Origin: Phenylobacterium sp.
GTDB taxonomy: Bacteria > Pseudomonadota > Alphaproteobacteria > Caulobacterales > Caulobacteraceae
Length of the DNA: 64,000 nucleotides
Direction: 5' to 3'
Assembly: GCA_018001015.1 (NCBI GenBank)
Contig: JAGNIV010000006.1
Coordinates: 1 to 64,000, forward strand
The number at the start of each line of letters is the position of its first letter. Within the stretch, counting starts at the first letter, position 1. Below are positions 26,247 to 34,633 of the stretch, in pieces. A program made the position numbers and the translations under genes. Under the pieces are notes generated by a model, which was given only the letters and a program-made list of their open reading frames with translations, had not been told where the DNA came from and ran no database searches.

Positions 26247-28037
26247 ATGCCGCGTTCGGCCAAGCATACCGCCACCTCGCCCCTGGCGCTGGAGACGCGG
26301 GCCGCGCCTACGCCGGTCCGGCTGGCGGCCGAGGCCATGGGGTCGGGCGGAGACCGCAACGCGCTGAACAAGCTCAACGCCGCCATCGGCGAATTGAAGG
26401 CCCTGGCGGTCCAGCCGCTGTTGCAGAACGCGGTGAACGCCCTTCGCAAGCAGGACCATCAGCGGGGCGGCGAATGGGCCATCAAGGCCCTGGAACAGGA
26501 CGAGCGCAGCGGCTTCGGCTGGTACATGCTGGCCATCGCCCGAGAGATGGCCGGCGACTTCAAGGGCTCCATCACCTGCTACGAGGCGGCGCTCGCCCTC
26601 CTCCCCGACCATGCCGAACTGGCCAGCAACCTGGGCCGGCTGGCCCACCGTCTCGGGCAGTTCCCGGTGGCCGAGCAGCTGTTCCGCCATTACCTGGCGC
26701 GCTTCCCCGACAATGCCGAGGGCGCCAACAACCTGGCCTGCGCGCTGCGCAGTCAGGGCCGCTTCGACGAGGCCATCGAGGTGCTCAAGGCGACCCTCAC
26801 CAGGGACCCCGCCCATCCCATCGTCTGGAACACCCTGGGCACCGTGATGTCCGAGCAGGGCGATCCAGTGAACGCCCTGGTGTTCTTCGACGAGGCGCTG
26901 CGCCAGGACGAGGCCTTCGCCAAGGCGCGCTACAACCGCGGCAACATGCGGATGGCCATCGGCGACATCGAGGGCTCGCTCGTCGATTGCGAGACCGCGC
27001 TCAGCCAGACGACGCTGGAGTCCGAGCGCCAGATGATGCGGCTGTCGCGCTCCACCATCCTCATCAACCTGGGCCGGATCGGCGAGGGCTGGGACGATTA
27101 TGAGGCGCGGCTGCACCCGCAGTTCGCCGACTCCACCCAGTTCGTCACCGACCGCCCAGCCTGGGAACCCGGCTGCGACCTGGCCGGCAAGTCGCTGCTG
27201 GTGATGGGCGAGCAGGGCCTGGGGGACGAGATCCTGTTCGCCAACGTCCTGCCCGACGTCGTCGAGGCGCTGGGGCCGGAGGGCAGGCTGACCATCGCCG
27301 TGGAGCCACGGCTTATCTCCTTGTTCCAACGCACCTTTCCCACCGCCGAGGTCGGTCCGCACACCACCTTCACCCACGAGGGGCGTTCGACGCGGACGGT
27401 CCCGTTCATGGCCGGACGCCTGGAGAGCGTGGATTTCGCCGTGCCCATGGGCTCGCTGCTGCGCGAGTTCCGCCGGTCGGTGAGCGACTTCCCGCAGCAC
27501 GAGCGGTTCCTGACCGCCGATCCCGCCCGGGTGGCCCATTGGCGCGAGGTTCTGAAAACCGCGCCGGCCGGCAAGAAGGTCGGACTGCTCTGGAAGAGCG
27601 CGATCGCCAGCGCCGGGCGCCATCGCTTCTTCTCGCCCTTCGACCAGTGGGCCCCGATCCTGGCCACCCCGGGGGTCTGCTTCGTCAATCTGCAGTACGG
27701 CGACTGCGCCGATGAGATCGCCCAGGCGCGCCGTGAGCTGGGCGTCGACATCTGGACGCCGCCGGGCATCGACCTGAAGAAGGACCTGGACGACCTGGCC
27801 GCCCTGACCTGCGCCCTGGATCTGACGGTGGGCTTCGCCAACGCCACTTCGAACATCGCCGCGGCCTGCGGGGCGCCCTGCTGGCTGATCTCCACCCCCG
27901 GCGCCTGGCCCCGCGTGGGGACCGACCACTATCCCTGGTATCCGCAGATGCGGGTGTTCCTGCCGCCGGGCTTCCGGCAGTGGGCGCCGGTGATGGGAGA
28001 GGTCGCCGAGGCGCTCGGTGAGTTCACCGCGTCGTGA
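26247..28037 (+). CDS. TPR-glycosyltransferase (FlbA/FlmG-like)
   Basis: 596 residues from ATG 26247, preceded by AAGGA at 26233 (a TTG one codon earlier is less likely). TPR helices span about 50-280 (LAREMAGDFKGSITCYEAAL-like, LGRLAHRLGQFPVAEQLF, then ALRSQGRFDEAIEVLKATL). The C-terminal 300 residues are a GT-B-like domain (LLVMGEQGLGDEILFANVLP, then GLLWKSAIASAGRHRFF and DLTVGFANATSNIAAACGAP). This is the architecture of the Caulobacter flagellin-locus proteins FlbA and FlmG. FlmG glycosylates flagellins with pseudaminic acid through TPR recognition. I cannot decide between the two names. Its position divergent from flbT supports a flagellin role. Confidence 0.8.
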   Translation: MPRSAKHTATSPLALETRAAPTPVRLAAEAMGSGGDRNALNKLNAAIGELKALAVQPLLQNAVNALRKQDHQRGGEWAIKALEQDERSGFGWYMLAIAREMAGDFKGSITCYEAALALLPDHAELASNLGRLAHRLGQFPVAEQLFRHYLARFPDNAEGANNLACALRSQGRFDEAIEVLKATLTRDPAHPIVWNTLGTVMSEQGDPVNALVFFDEALRQDEAFAKARYNRGNMRMAIGDIEGSLVDCETALSQTTLESERQMMRLSRSTILINLGRIGEGWDDYEARLHPQFADSTQFVTDRPAWEPGCDLAGKSLLVMGEQGLGDEILFANVLPDVVEALGPEGRLTIAVEPRLISLFQRTFPTAEVGPHTTFTHEGRSTRTVPFMAGRLESVDFAVPMGSLLREFRRSVSDFPQHERFLTADPARVAHWREVLKTAPAGKKVGLLWKSAIASAGRHRFFSPFDQWAPILATPGVCFVNLQYGDCADEIAQARRELGVDIWTPPGIDLKKDLDDLAALTCALDLTVGFANATSNIAAACGAPCWLISTPGAWPRVGTDHYPWYPQMRVFLPPGFRQWAPVMGEVAEALGEFTAS

Positions 28038-28492
28038 CAGGCTCGCTGGACACTCCGACAACGCCTCCGGTCCCTCGCGTCGTCCTGATCTATGGGGTTC
28101 TGGGGTTGGTCCCCTTTCTGGCGCCGCCGCTGGTCGGCCTCCTTGCGCCGGATCAGTCTGGCCTGGCCGGGACCGCACTGGCGCTCTATGGCGGCCTCAT
28201 CCTCTCTTTCCTGGGCGGCGCGCGCTGGGGCATGGCGATCGGGGAGGATCGACCTCGAGCTTTCACCATCACCGTGGCCATGATCCCGACCGTGGCGGGC
28301 TTGGACCTGCTGCTGCTCCCGCCACAGGCTCAGACGGAGAAACTGCTGGGACTGGCCGCGGCCCTGGCCCTGCATCTGCTGTGGGACCTGCGGAGCAATG
28401 GCCCTCCGGCCTGGTATCCGCGGCTGCGGATCCTGCTGACCCTGGGCGCCATGACCGGCCTGATCGCCGGAGCTATCTGGCTGCGGTCCTGA
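28034..28492 (+). CDS. DUF3429 membrane protein
   Basis: 152 residues with four or five hydrophobic segments (VLIYGVLGLVPFLAPPLVGL, then LALYGGLILSFLGGARWG, LLGLAAALALHLLWD and ILLTLGAMTGLIAGAIW). The LSFLGGARWG block is the DUF3429 hallmark. Function unknown; inner membrane. It starts at a GTG overlapping the stop of the glycosyltransferase gene (GTGA) and ends one base before the SDR start, so all three are likely one transcript. Confidence 0.82.
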   Translation: MTGSLDTPTTPPVPRVVLIYGVLGLVPFLAPPLVGLLAPDQSGLAGTALALYGGLILSFLGGARWGMAIGEDRPRAFTITVAMIPTVAGLDLLLLPPQAQTEKLLGLAAALALHLLWDLRSNGPPAWYPRLRILLTLGAMTGLIAGAIWLRS

Positions 28493-28493
28493 A

Positions 28494-29225
28494 GTGACGT
28501 CCCGGCGCCTGGCGATCGTCATCGGCGGCTCGGGCGGCATCGGCCGCGCCCTCGCCCAGCGGCTGAGCGACGATACCGCCTATGATCACGTCCTGACCCT
28601 CTCCCGGCGCCGGCCCGAAGGCTGGGACGACAGCCTCCGGCGCTCCTGGTTCCCCGCCGACATCCTGGACGAGGAAAGTCTGGATCGGGCGGCGCGGCAC
28701 GCCGCAAGGCTCGGCGCGCCGAGCCGTATCCTGGTGGCCACCGGTCGGCTTCACGGGGCCGGCCTGGCTCCGGAGAAGACCATGAGGTCCCTCGACCTCG
28801 CCGCCCTCACCGCCCTGTTCGCCACCAACGCCGCGGGGCCGGCGCTGGCCGCCAAACACTTCCTTCCGCTGACGCCGCGGGACCAACCGAGCGTGTTCGC
28901 CGCGCTCTCGGCGCGGGTCGGCAGCATCGGCGACAACCAGCTGGGGGGCTGGTACGGCTACCGCGCCGCCAAGGCGGCCCTGAACATGCTGATCCACACC
29001 CTGGCCATTGAGCACCGACGCACCCGCCCGCTCGGCCTGTGCGTCGCCCTGCATCCGGGTACGGTGGACACCGATCTCAGCGCGCCATTCCAGAGCGGCG
29101 TGGCGCGCGAGGCCCTCTTCTCCCCCGACCAGTCGGCCGAGAACTTGCTGGCGGTGCTGGAAGGGCTGCGCGCCGAGCACAATGGCGGGTTCTTCGCCTG
29201 GGACGGGACGCCAGTTCCCTGGTGA
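28494..29225 (+). CDS. short-chain dehydrogenase/reductase
   Basis: 243 residues, NAD(P)-dependent SDR. The dinucleotide motif is GGSGGIGRAL; the active site has FAALSARVGSIGDNQLGGWYGYRAAKAAL (Ser, then YxxxK). The family is close to the CsgA/C-factor type SDRs. Substrate unknown. Starts with GTG directly after the DUF3429 stop. Confidence 0.85.
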   Translation: MTSRRLAIVIGGSGGIGRALAQRLSDDTAYDHVLTLSRRRPEGWDDSLRRSWFPADILDEESLDRAARHAARLGAPSRILVATGRLHGAGLAPEKTMRSLDLAALTALFATNAAGPALAAKHFLPLTPRDQPSVFAALSARVGSIGDNQLGGWYGYRAAKAALNMLIHTLAIEHRRTRPLGLCVALHPGTVDTDLSAPFQSGVAREALFSPDQSAENLLAVLEGLRAEHNGGFFAWDGTPVPW

Positions 29226-29434
29226 CGGGGCGCTTATCGGAGCTGCAGGAGAGCATGCAGGCCCGCGCCCGGCCTTCGCTGAGGCCGCGTGAGGACGAGC
29301 CACCACGTCACTTAGCGCCCGCCGCGACGTTCATGCCGCTTGAATGTCGCGGCTGTCCCTTTAGGTTGGCGCCAGGTTGAAACATTTGTTCGAGCGCGAG
29401 CGTCATTCTACGCCCGCCCCTGGGGAGCCCAATT
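29226..29434. other. promoter region of MoxR gene
   Basis: A 209-base gap. A TTGAAAC element at 29376 is a possible -35 before the MoxR ATG. No other structure was seen. Confidence 0.35.
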
Positions 29435-30310
29435 ATGAGCGAACGTCAGCGTTTTGAAGGCACCGACAATTACGTCGCCACCGACGACCTCAAGGTGGCC
29501 GTCAACGCCGCTATCGCGCTTGAGCGTCCGCTGCTGATCAAGGGCGAGCCGGGCACCGGGAAGACCGTCCTGGCCTTCGAGATCGCCAAGGCGCTCGGCG
29601 CCGAGATGATCACCTGGCACATCAAGTCCACCACCAAGGCGCACCAGGGACTGTACGAGTACGACGCGGTCACCCGCCTACGCGACAGCCAGCTCGGCGA
29701 CGAGCGCGTCAAGGACGTGAAGAACTACATCAAGAAGGGCAAGCTCTGGGAGGCCTTCACCGCCGACAAGCGCCCGATCCTGCTGATCGACGAGATCGAC
29801 AAGGCCGACATCGAGTTCCCGAACGACCTGCTGCAGGAACTCGATCGGATGGAGTTCTACTGCTACGAGACCAATGAGACGATCAAGGCTGAGGTTCGCC
29901 CGATCGTGATCATCACCTCCAACAACGAGAAGGAACTGCCGGACGCCTTCCTGCGCCGCTGCTTCTTCCACTACATCCGCTTCCCGGAAGCCGAGACGAT
30001 GAACCAGATCATCGAAACGCACTATCCGGGCATCAAGCAGAAGCTGGTCGCCGAGGCGCTGCGCATCTTCTACGACATGCGCAAGGTGCCGGGCCTGAAG
30101 AAGAAGCCCTCGACCTCGGAACTGCTCGACTGGCTGAAGCTGCTGATGGTCGAGGATATCGACGCCGCGGCCCTGGCCGAGAAGGATCCCACCAAGCTGA
30201 TCCCGCCGTTGCACGGCGCCCTGCTGAAGAACGAGCAGGACGTCCACCTGTTCGAGCGCCTGGCCTTCCTGGCCCGCCGCGAAGGCGCGGGTTCGCGCCC
30301 GGGCCAATAA
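29435..30310 (+). CDS. MoxR-family AAA+ ATPase
   Basis: 291 residues. Walker A GEPGTGKT, Walker B LLIDEIDKAD, sensor 1 (IVIITSNNEKELPDAFLRR with Arg finger) are complete. MoxR ATPases act as chaperones that mature or activate enzyme complexes together with a von Willebrand A (CoxE-like) partner. Here no VWA gene follows; instead there is a strong terminator at 30341-30387. The partner must be elsewhere or absent. Confidence 0.93.
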   Translation: MSERQRFEGTDNYVATDDLKVAVNAAIALERPLLIKGEPGTGKTVLAFEIAKALGAEMITWHIKSTTKAHQGLYEYDAVTRLRDSQLGDERVKDVKNYIKKGKLWEAFTADKRPILLIDEIDKADIEFPNDLLQELDRMEFYCYETNETIKAEVRPIVIITSNNEKELPDAFLRRCFFHYIRFPEAETMNQIIETHYPGIKQKLVAEALRIFYDMRKVPGLKKKPSTSELLDWLKLLMVEDIDAAALAEKDPTKLIPPLHGALLKNEQDVHLFERLAFLARREGAGSRPGQ

Positions 30311-30340
30311 CGCTTACGACGAATTCACTCGACCTGATCG

Positions 30341-30387
30341 AGGGCTCCGGTCACCGTTCCATGCGAACGGGATCGGAGCCCTTTTTC
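30341..30387 (+). terminator. terminator of MoxR gene
   Basis: AGGGCTCCG (30341-30349) pairs with CGGAGCCCT (30374-30382), then TTTTTC. An inner stem GAACGG/CCGTTC is also possible. Confidence 0.88.
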
Positions 30388-30389
30388 AT

Positions 30390-31190
30390 ATGAAGACCCT
30401 GCTGTTGCTGGCCGCCTCGGCCCTGGCGTTGACCGCCTGCCAGAAGCCCGCCGCCCTGAAGGTCAGGCTGGACTGCCCGCAGACCCAAGGCAGCCTGACC
30501 CTGGTCAGCGCGGCCGGCGATGGGCAGAGCTGCATCTATCGCGAGAGCGATGGCGCGCAGATCACGCTGACGCGCATGGCGGTCAAGGGCAGCGCCATGG
30601 CCACGCTCGCCGCGATCGAGACCGAACTGAAGACCCTCGGCGGCGCCCCAAGGGGCGCTGCGAGCGCCGACACCACGGCCGCGCCCGGCGCCGCGGCCGA
30701 AGCCGCCCGGATCGAGGCCGAGGCCCGCGCCGACGCCAAGATCGATGACGCCATCGACTCCGCCGTCGGCGAGGCCCTCGGAGACCACCCCACCATCCAG
30801 GCCAAGGTGGAGGACACCGCAGACGGCGAGGAACGCACCCAAGTCGACTTCCCGGGGCTCCACATCAAGGCCGAGGGCGACCAAGCCAATGTCAGGGTCG
30901 GCCCGATCCACATCAACGCCGACGGCGACAATTCAACCGCCACCATCAAGATGTACCGGGATGTCCGCCTGCGCGGCGAGGCGCTGTCACGGGAGAAGCG
31001 TGGCATGCGGGCCACCTTCATCTACGCCGGAGACGACCTGTCAGGCGGCTACAAATATCTGGGCTACGAGGCGTCCGGCCCCAAGACAGGTCCCATCGTC
31101 GTGGCGGTCGTGAAATCGACGACCGAAAATCGGCACGATGACATGTACGACGACGTCAAGAAGCTGGTCCGCCGCAACGGCGGGACCTGA
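30390..31190 (+). CDS. putative lipoprotein, unknown function
   Basis: 266 residues. Signal MKTLLLLAASALALTAC with lipobox LTAC. An Ala/Glu-rich helical stretch (about 90-130; AEAARIEAEARADAKIDDAI) follows, then a beta-rich part (VDFPGLHIKAEGDQANVRVG, then IHINADGDNSTATIKMYRDV) that could be a short beta-helix. Likely envelope-anchored. The family is not recognised. The ATG follows the MoxR terminator immediately, so a separate start or readthrough is needed. Confidence 0.75.
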   Translation: MKTLLLLAASALALTACQKPAALKVRLDCPQTQGSLTLVSAAGDGQSCIYRESDGAQITLTRMAVKGSAMATLAAIETELKTLGGAPRGAASADTTAAPGAAAEAARIEAEARADAKIDDAIDSAVGEALGDHPTIQAKVEDTADGEERTQVDFPGLHIKAEGDQANVRVGPIHINADGDNSTATIKMYRDVRLRGEALSREKRGMRATFIYAGDDLSGGYKYLGYEASGPKTGPIVVAVVKSTTENRHDDMYDDVKKLVRRNGGT

Positions 31191-31196
31191 CCCCAG

Positions 31197-31568
31197 CTAG
31201 ATGGCCTGCACCTCGACCACCTTGTAGGTCAGGGGCCGGCCGTCCTCGTCAGCCACCGTGACGTACTCGCCGACGGCGAAACGGTGCTCGCCCAGGCGGT
31301 GGACCGGCTCATCATCGGCGGTGTCTTCGCCGTCATAGTCGAAGAACCAACGCTGGCCCTTCCTGGCCAGGCGGCCGTCGGTGGCGTCCTCGTCGGGCGC
31401 GAACCGGCGCACCGTGCACTCGGCCTTGGCCTTGGAATAGGCCGCCTCGTCGATGTGGCCATCGGCGGTCAACGGCGCCGTCAACGAGTAGCCCCGGTGG
31501 TCGTCACCGCCTGCGAACTCGGTTCCGGGATTGCGGGCAAGCCGCATGACGATGCGCGACAGACTCAT
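31197..31568 (-). CDS. small conserved hypothetical downstream of usp
   Basis: 123 residues from ATG 31568. The first 40 (MSLSRIVMRLARNPGTEFAG, then DHRGYSLTAPLTADG) and the C-terminal beta-rich part (GEYVTVADEDGRPLTYKVVE) look like a compact small-domain protein of unknown role. 16 bases behind the universal stress protein gene, so it should share its FNR/FixK-type control. The longer frame to 31859 is a shadow of the usp gene. Confidence 0.7.
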   Translation of the reverse strand: MSLSRIVMRLARNPGTEFAGGDDHRGYSLTAPLTADGHIDEAAYSKAKAECTVRRFAPDEDATDGRLARKGQRWFFDYDGEDTADDEPVHRLGEHRFAVGEYVTVADEDGRPLTYKVVEVQAI

Positions 31569-31584
31569 GGCGATACGCTTTCGG

Positions 31585-32397
31585 TTAGTGGGAGAGGAAC
31601 AGGGACGGCTGGTCAGCCGCCAGCAGGGAACGCGTCGTGCCGCCGAAGATGAACTCCTGCAGGCGGGGATGCCCGTAGGCGCCGGCCACCAGGACATCGG
31701 CCTCAGCCTTCTTGGTGGCGTAGAGCAGCAGCGGGGCCGCGTCGCCGGAATCCGGCAGGATGTCGATGTCCGCGGCGACGTTACGGGCGGCGAAATAGGC
31801 CTGCAGACGGGTCGGATCGAAGCTGCGCGAGCTGGCCTTGGGCGCGGCCAGGATGACAACCCGAGACGCCTTTTCCAGCAGGGGCATGGCGAGGCGCGCG
31901 GCGCGGGAGGCTTCCTTGCCGCCGTCCCAGGCCACGGCCACCACGCCGCCGGTCTTGAAGCCCTCGCGGGCGATCAGCACCGGGCGCTGCTCGTCGGCCA
32001 CCATCTGCTGGAAAGCCTCGGCCAGGGGGCCGCGGCCGCGGGGCGGGTCGTTGGTGAAAACCACCACGTCCGACAGCCGGCTCTCGGCTGAAAGCCCGGC
32101 CCAGACCGGGGTCTGCAGGGCGATGAAGTTGGCCTTGGGATAGGCGCAGGCCGCCACGGCGGCGCGGGCCTTGGTCTCGCCGGCGGCGGCCGCTTCCTTC
32201 AGGGATTCCAGCGCCGTGGACTGCACGCCCCCCAGGAAGCCCTCGCCCATCCAGGGCATGACGTCGGCCACGTCGGCTGGGGTATAGACACAGGCAAGCT
32301 CGGCGCCGAAGGGCTCGGCCAGCAGGGCTGCGGCCTTCACGGCGGCCTTGTCGCCCTCGCCGCCCGACAGCGGCGTCATGATTCTAGCCCAACTCAT
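31585..32397 (-). CDS. universal stress protein (tandem UspA type)
   Basis: 270 residues from ATG 32397, two UspA-like halves. The second half has the ATP-binding pattern (VLVAGAYGHPRLQEFIFGG, then TTRSLL). Usp proteins help survival under starvation or low oxygen. ATG has a good ribosome site (AAGGGGAAAC). A FixK/FNR-like box (32447-32460) lies 50 bases upstream, at about the usual activating distance. Two-gene operon with the 123-residue protein. Upstream residues of the longer frame are not Usp-like. Confidence 0.9.
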   Translation of the reverse strand: MSWARIMTPLSGGEGDKAAVKAAALLAEPFGAELACVYTPADVADVMPWMGEGFLGGVQSTALESLKEAAAAGETKARAAVAACAYPKANFIALQTPVWAGLSAESRLSDVVVFTNDPPRGRGPLAEAFQQMVADEQRPVLIAREGFKTGGVVAVAWDGGKEASRAARLAMPLLEKASRVVILAAPKASSRSFDPTRLQAYFAARNVAADIDILPDSGDAAPLLLYATKKAEADVLVAGAYGHPRLQEFIFGGTTRSLLAADQPSLFLSH

Positions 32398-32446
32398 GTG
32401 TTTCCCCTTAGCATGATCACAGTGGTGACGACGATGGACCTGCTCA

Positions 32447-32460
32447 TTGATCTTTCTCAA
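32447..32460 (-). promoter_or_regulatory. FNR/FixK-type box upstream of usp
   Basis: TTGATCTTTCTCAA, nine of ten positions of TTGAT-N4-ATCAA. A -10-like CATGCT at about 32415-32420 on the minus strand would put the box near -41.5 of the usp promoter. It could also affect the divergent HD gene at 32505. Confidence 0.65.
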
Positions 32461-32504
32461 GTCCTGGTTCAGGTCACGACCTTGAGTGTGAGAGGAACGC
32501 GTCG

Positions 32505-33149
32505 GTGAGGAAAGGGCTGCGTAAGACCGCCAAGGAGCCCCGCGCCTGGCAGCGCATGCTGTCGGGTCGCCGGCTGGACCTGCTCGACCCGTCGCCGATG
32601 GACATCGAGATCGAGGATATCGCCCACGGCCTGGCCCGGGTGGCGCGCTGGAACGGGCAGACGGTGGGGGAGCACGCCTTCTCGGTGGCCCAGCACTCGG
32701 TGGTGGTGGAGGAGATCTGCGCCCACATCCAGCCGGACCTGGAGCCGCGCTGGCGGCTGGCGGCGCTGCTGCATGACGCCTCGGAGTACGTGATCGGCGA
32801 CATGATCAGTCCGTTCAAGACGGCGTTGGGATACGACTACAAGTTGTTTGAGGAACGACTAGAAATTGCGATTCATACGCGGTTCGGGCTGCCGGCCAGG
32901 GTTCCGTTGGCGATCAAGAAGCTGATCAAGCGGGCCGACCGGGCCTGCGCCTATTTCGAGGCCACGCAGCTGGCGGGGTTCGCGGTGGCGGAGTCGATCG
33001 AGTTCTTCGATCCGCCGCCGGCCGGCTACGACCTGCACATCGAACCGTTGTCGGCGGCGCTAGCGCAGGTACGTTACATCCAGCGTTACCATGTGCTGTC
33101 GGAGGCGGCGGGATTCTCCGTCACACCCCAGGCGTTCGATACGGAGTGA
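32505..33149 (+). CDS. HD-domain phosphohydrolase (YfbR-like)
   Basis: 214 residues with a GTG start. HD motif in LAALLHDASEYVIGDM, upstream His in GEHAFSVAQHS and a distal Asp in KRADRACAYFEATQ, as in YfbR-type 5'-nucleotidases that clean up deoxynucleotides. The stop overlaps the next gene start (GTGA). Forms a chain with the phosphatase and NadQ genes. Confidence 0.85.
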   Translation: MRKGLRKTAKEPRAWQRMLSGRRLDLLDPSPMDIEIEDIAHGLARVARWNGQTVGEHAFSVAQHSVVVEEICAHIQPDLEPRWRLAALLHDASEYVIGDMISPFKTALGYDYKLFEERLEIAIHTRFGLPARVPLAIKKLIKRADRACAYFEATQLAGFAVAESIEFFDPPPAGYDLHIEPLSAALAQVRYIQRYHVLSEAAGFSVTPQAFDTE

Positions 33150-33661
33150 GCGTGACCTTCATCATCTGCGGGCTGGCCGAGGTTCCCGCCGTCCTCGCGG
33201 CGCGGCGGCCGTCGCACATGATCACCCTGCTGGACCCCGCCAGCATGATCGAGACCCCGGCGGCGATCACGCCGGCCAACCACCTGCGGCTGGGGGTCAA
33301 CGACATCGCCGAGCCCATGGACGGCATGATCCCGCCCGACGAGCAGCTGGTCCACGACCTGCTGGCCTTCGGCGGCCAGTGGACGGGCGAGGCGCCCATG
33401 CTGATCCACTGCTGGGCCGGTATCAGCCGCTCGACCGCCAGCGCCTTCGTCCTGGCCTGCGAGCGCAACCCGCAGGCCGACGAGCGGCAGATGGCCCTGG
33501 TGATGCGCCGGGCGGCCCGCCACGCCTCCCCCAACCGCCGGATCGTCGCCCTGGCCGACGACATCATGGGCCGCGGGGGCAGGATGGCCGACGCCGTGGC
33601 GGCCATGGGCGACTATGATTACGGGCGCGCCCAGCCCTTCGACTTCCCGGCCCGGCACTAG
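33146..33661 (+). CDS. tyrosine/dual-specificity phosphatase family protein
   Basis: 171 residues. The CX5R loop is LIHCWAGISRSTA (HCxxGxxRS), the general acid region is LGVNDIAEPMDG. Cytosolic. The start is GTG 33146 (or GTG 33152), overlapping the HD gene stop. This HD-phosphatase-NadQ order suggests a function in nucleotide/NAD metabolism rather than protein signalling (inference). Confidence 0.8.
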   Translation: MSVTFIICGLAEVPAVLAARRPSHMITLLDPASMIETPAAITPANHLRLGVNDIAEPMDGMIPPDEQLVHDLLAFGGQWTGEAPMLIHCWAGISRSTASAFVLACERNPQADERQMALVMRRAARHASPNRRIVALADDIMGRGGRMADAVAAMGDYDYGRAQPFDFPARH

Positions 33662-33662
33662 G

Positions 33663-34625
33663 ATGGCCCGCGCCGTCGTCATCGGGCTGTCGGCCGTGGT
33701 GGTCGCCATCCGCGACGGCCAGGCCGTGGTGCTAACCGTGCGGCCCCAGGGCCAGCCGGCCGGCCTGCCCTTCGGCCCCTTCGACCCCGACGGCCACCGC
33801 ACCTTCGAATTGGCCCTGCGCGCCTTCGTGACCGCCCAGACGCGGTTCGAGCTGGGCTATGTCGAGCAGCTCTACACCTTCGGCGACAAGGGCCGCGACG
33901 CCCCCCTGGCCGACATGGGCGCCGGCGCCGGGGCGGCCCGCGTGATCTCAGTGGGCTATCTGGCCCTCACCCCCCAGGCCGTCGAGACCCACGCCCCCGA
34001 CACCGCCTGGGCCGACTGGAGCCGGTTCTTCCCCTGGGAGGACTGGCGCGACGGCCGCCCGGCGGCGCTCACCGCCCTGGAGCCGGCCCTGCGCCGGTGG
34101 GCCGCGGCGGCCTCCGGTCCGGAGACGGCGCGCCGCCGCTCGGCCGCGCGCCTGCTGTTCGCCCTGGACGACGCCCCCTGGAACGAGGAGCGGGTGCTGG
34201 AGCGCTACGAGCTGCTCTATGAGGCGGGCCTGGCCCCCGAGGCCGCCCGCGACCGCGGCGAACATGCCCCCTCCCCCGCCCTGGCGGCGGCCATGGGCGA
34301 GCCGATGATCTCCGACCACCGCCGCATCCTGGCCACCGCGCTGTCGCGCCTGAGGGGCAAGCTGAAGTACCGCCCGGTGGTGTTCGAGCTGATGCGCGAG
34401 GCCTTCACGCTGTCGTCCCTGCAGCGGGCCGTGGAGGCCATCGCCGGGGTGCCCCTGCACAAGCAGAACTTCCGCCGCGCCCTGGAGCGCGCCGAGCTGG
34501 TGGAGGGGCTGGGCTCGATGGACACCGACACCGGCGGGCGGCCGGCCGAGCTGTTCCGCTTCCGCCGCGAGATCCTGGGCGCGCGGCCGGTCTCGGGCTT
34601 AAGCCTGCCGCTGCTGCGGGACTGA
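33663..34625 (+). CDS. nadQ: NadQ-type NAD regulator (Nudix fold plus winged helix)
   Basis: 320 residues from ATG 33663, just behind the phosphatase stop. The N-terminal half resembles a Nudix domain without an intact Nudix box (VVLTVRPQGQPAGLPFGPFD, then FELGYVEQLYTFGDKGRDAP and SVGYLALTPQ). The C-terminal part is helical with a winged-helix feel (RGKLKYRPVVFELMREAFTL, then LHKQNFRRALERAELVE). This matches the alphaproteobacterial NAD regulator family COG4111 (NadQ), which controls NAD biosynthesis genes. No nadA/B/C gene is adjacent here. The longer frame from 33615 is not like the family. Confidence 0.78.
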   Translation: MARAVVIGLSAVVVAIRDGQAVVLTVRPQGQPAGLPFGPFDPDGHRTFELALRAFVTAQTRFELGYVEQLYTFGDKGRDAPLADMGAGAGAARVISVGYLALTPQAVETHAPDTAWADWSRFFPWEDWRDGRPAALTALEPALRRWAAAASGPETARRRSAARLLFALDDAPWNEERVLERYELLYEAGLAPEAARDRGEHAPSPALAAAMGEPMISDHRRILATALSRLRGKLKYRPVVFELMREAFTLSSLQRAVEAIAGVPLHKQNFRRALERAELVEGLGSMDTDTGGRPAELFRFRREILGARPVSGLSLPLLRD

Positions 34626-34633
34626 GGCGGGGG

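Noticed and set aside
26229-28178. 649-codon minus-strand frame opposite the TPR-glycosyltransferase
   Set aside because: Antisense shadow, Arg/Gly/Gln-rich without domain.
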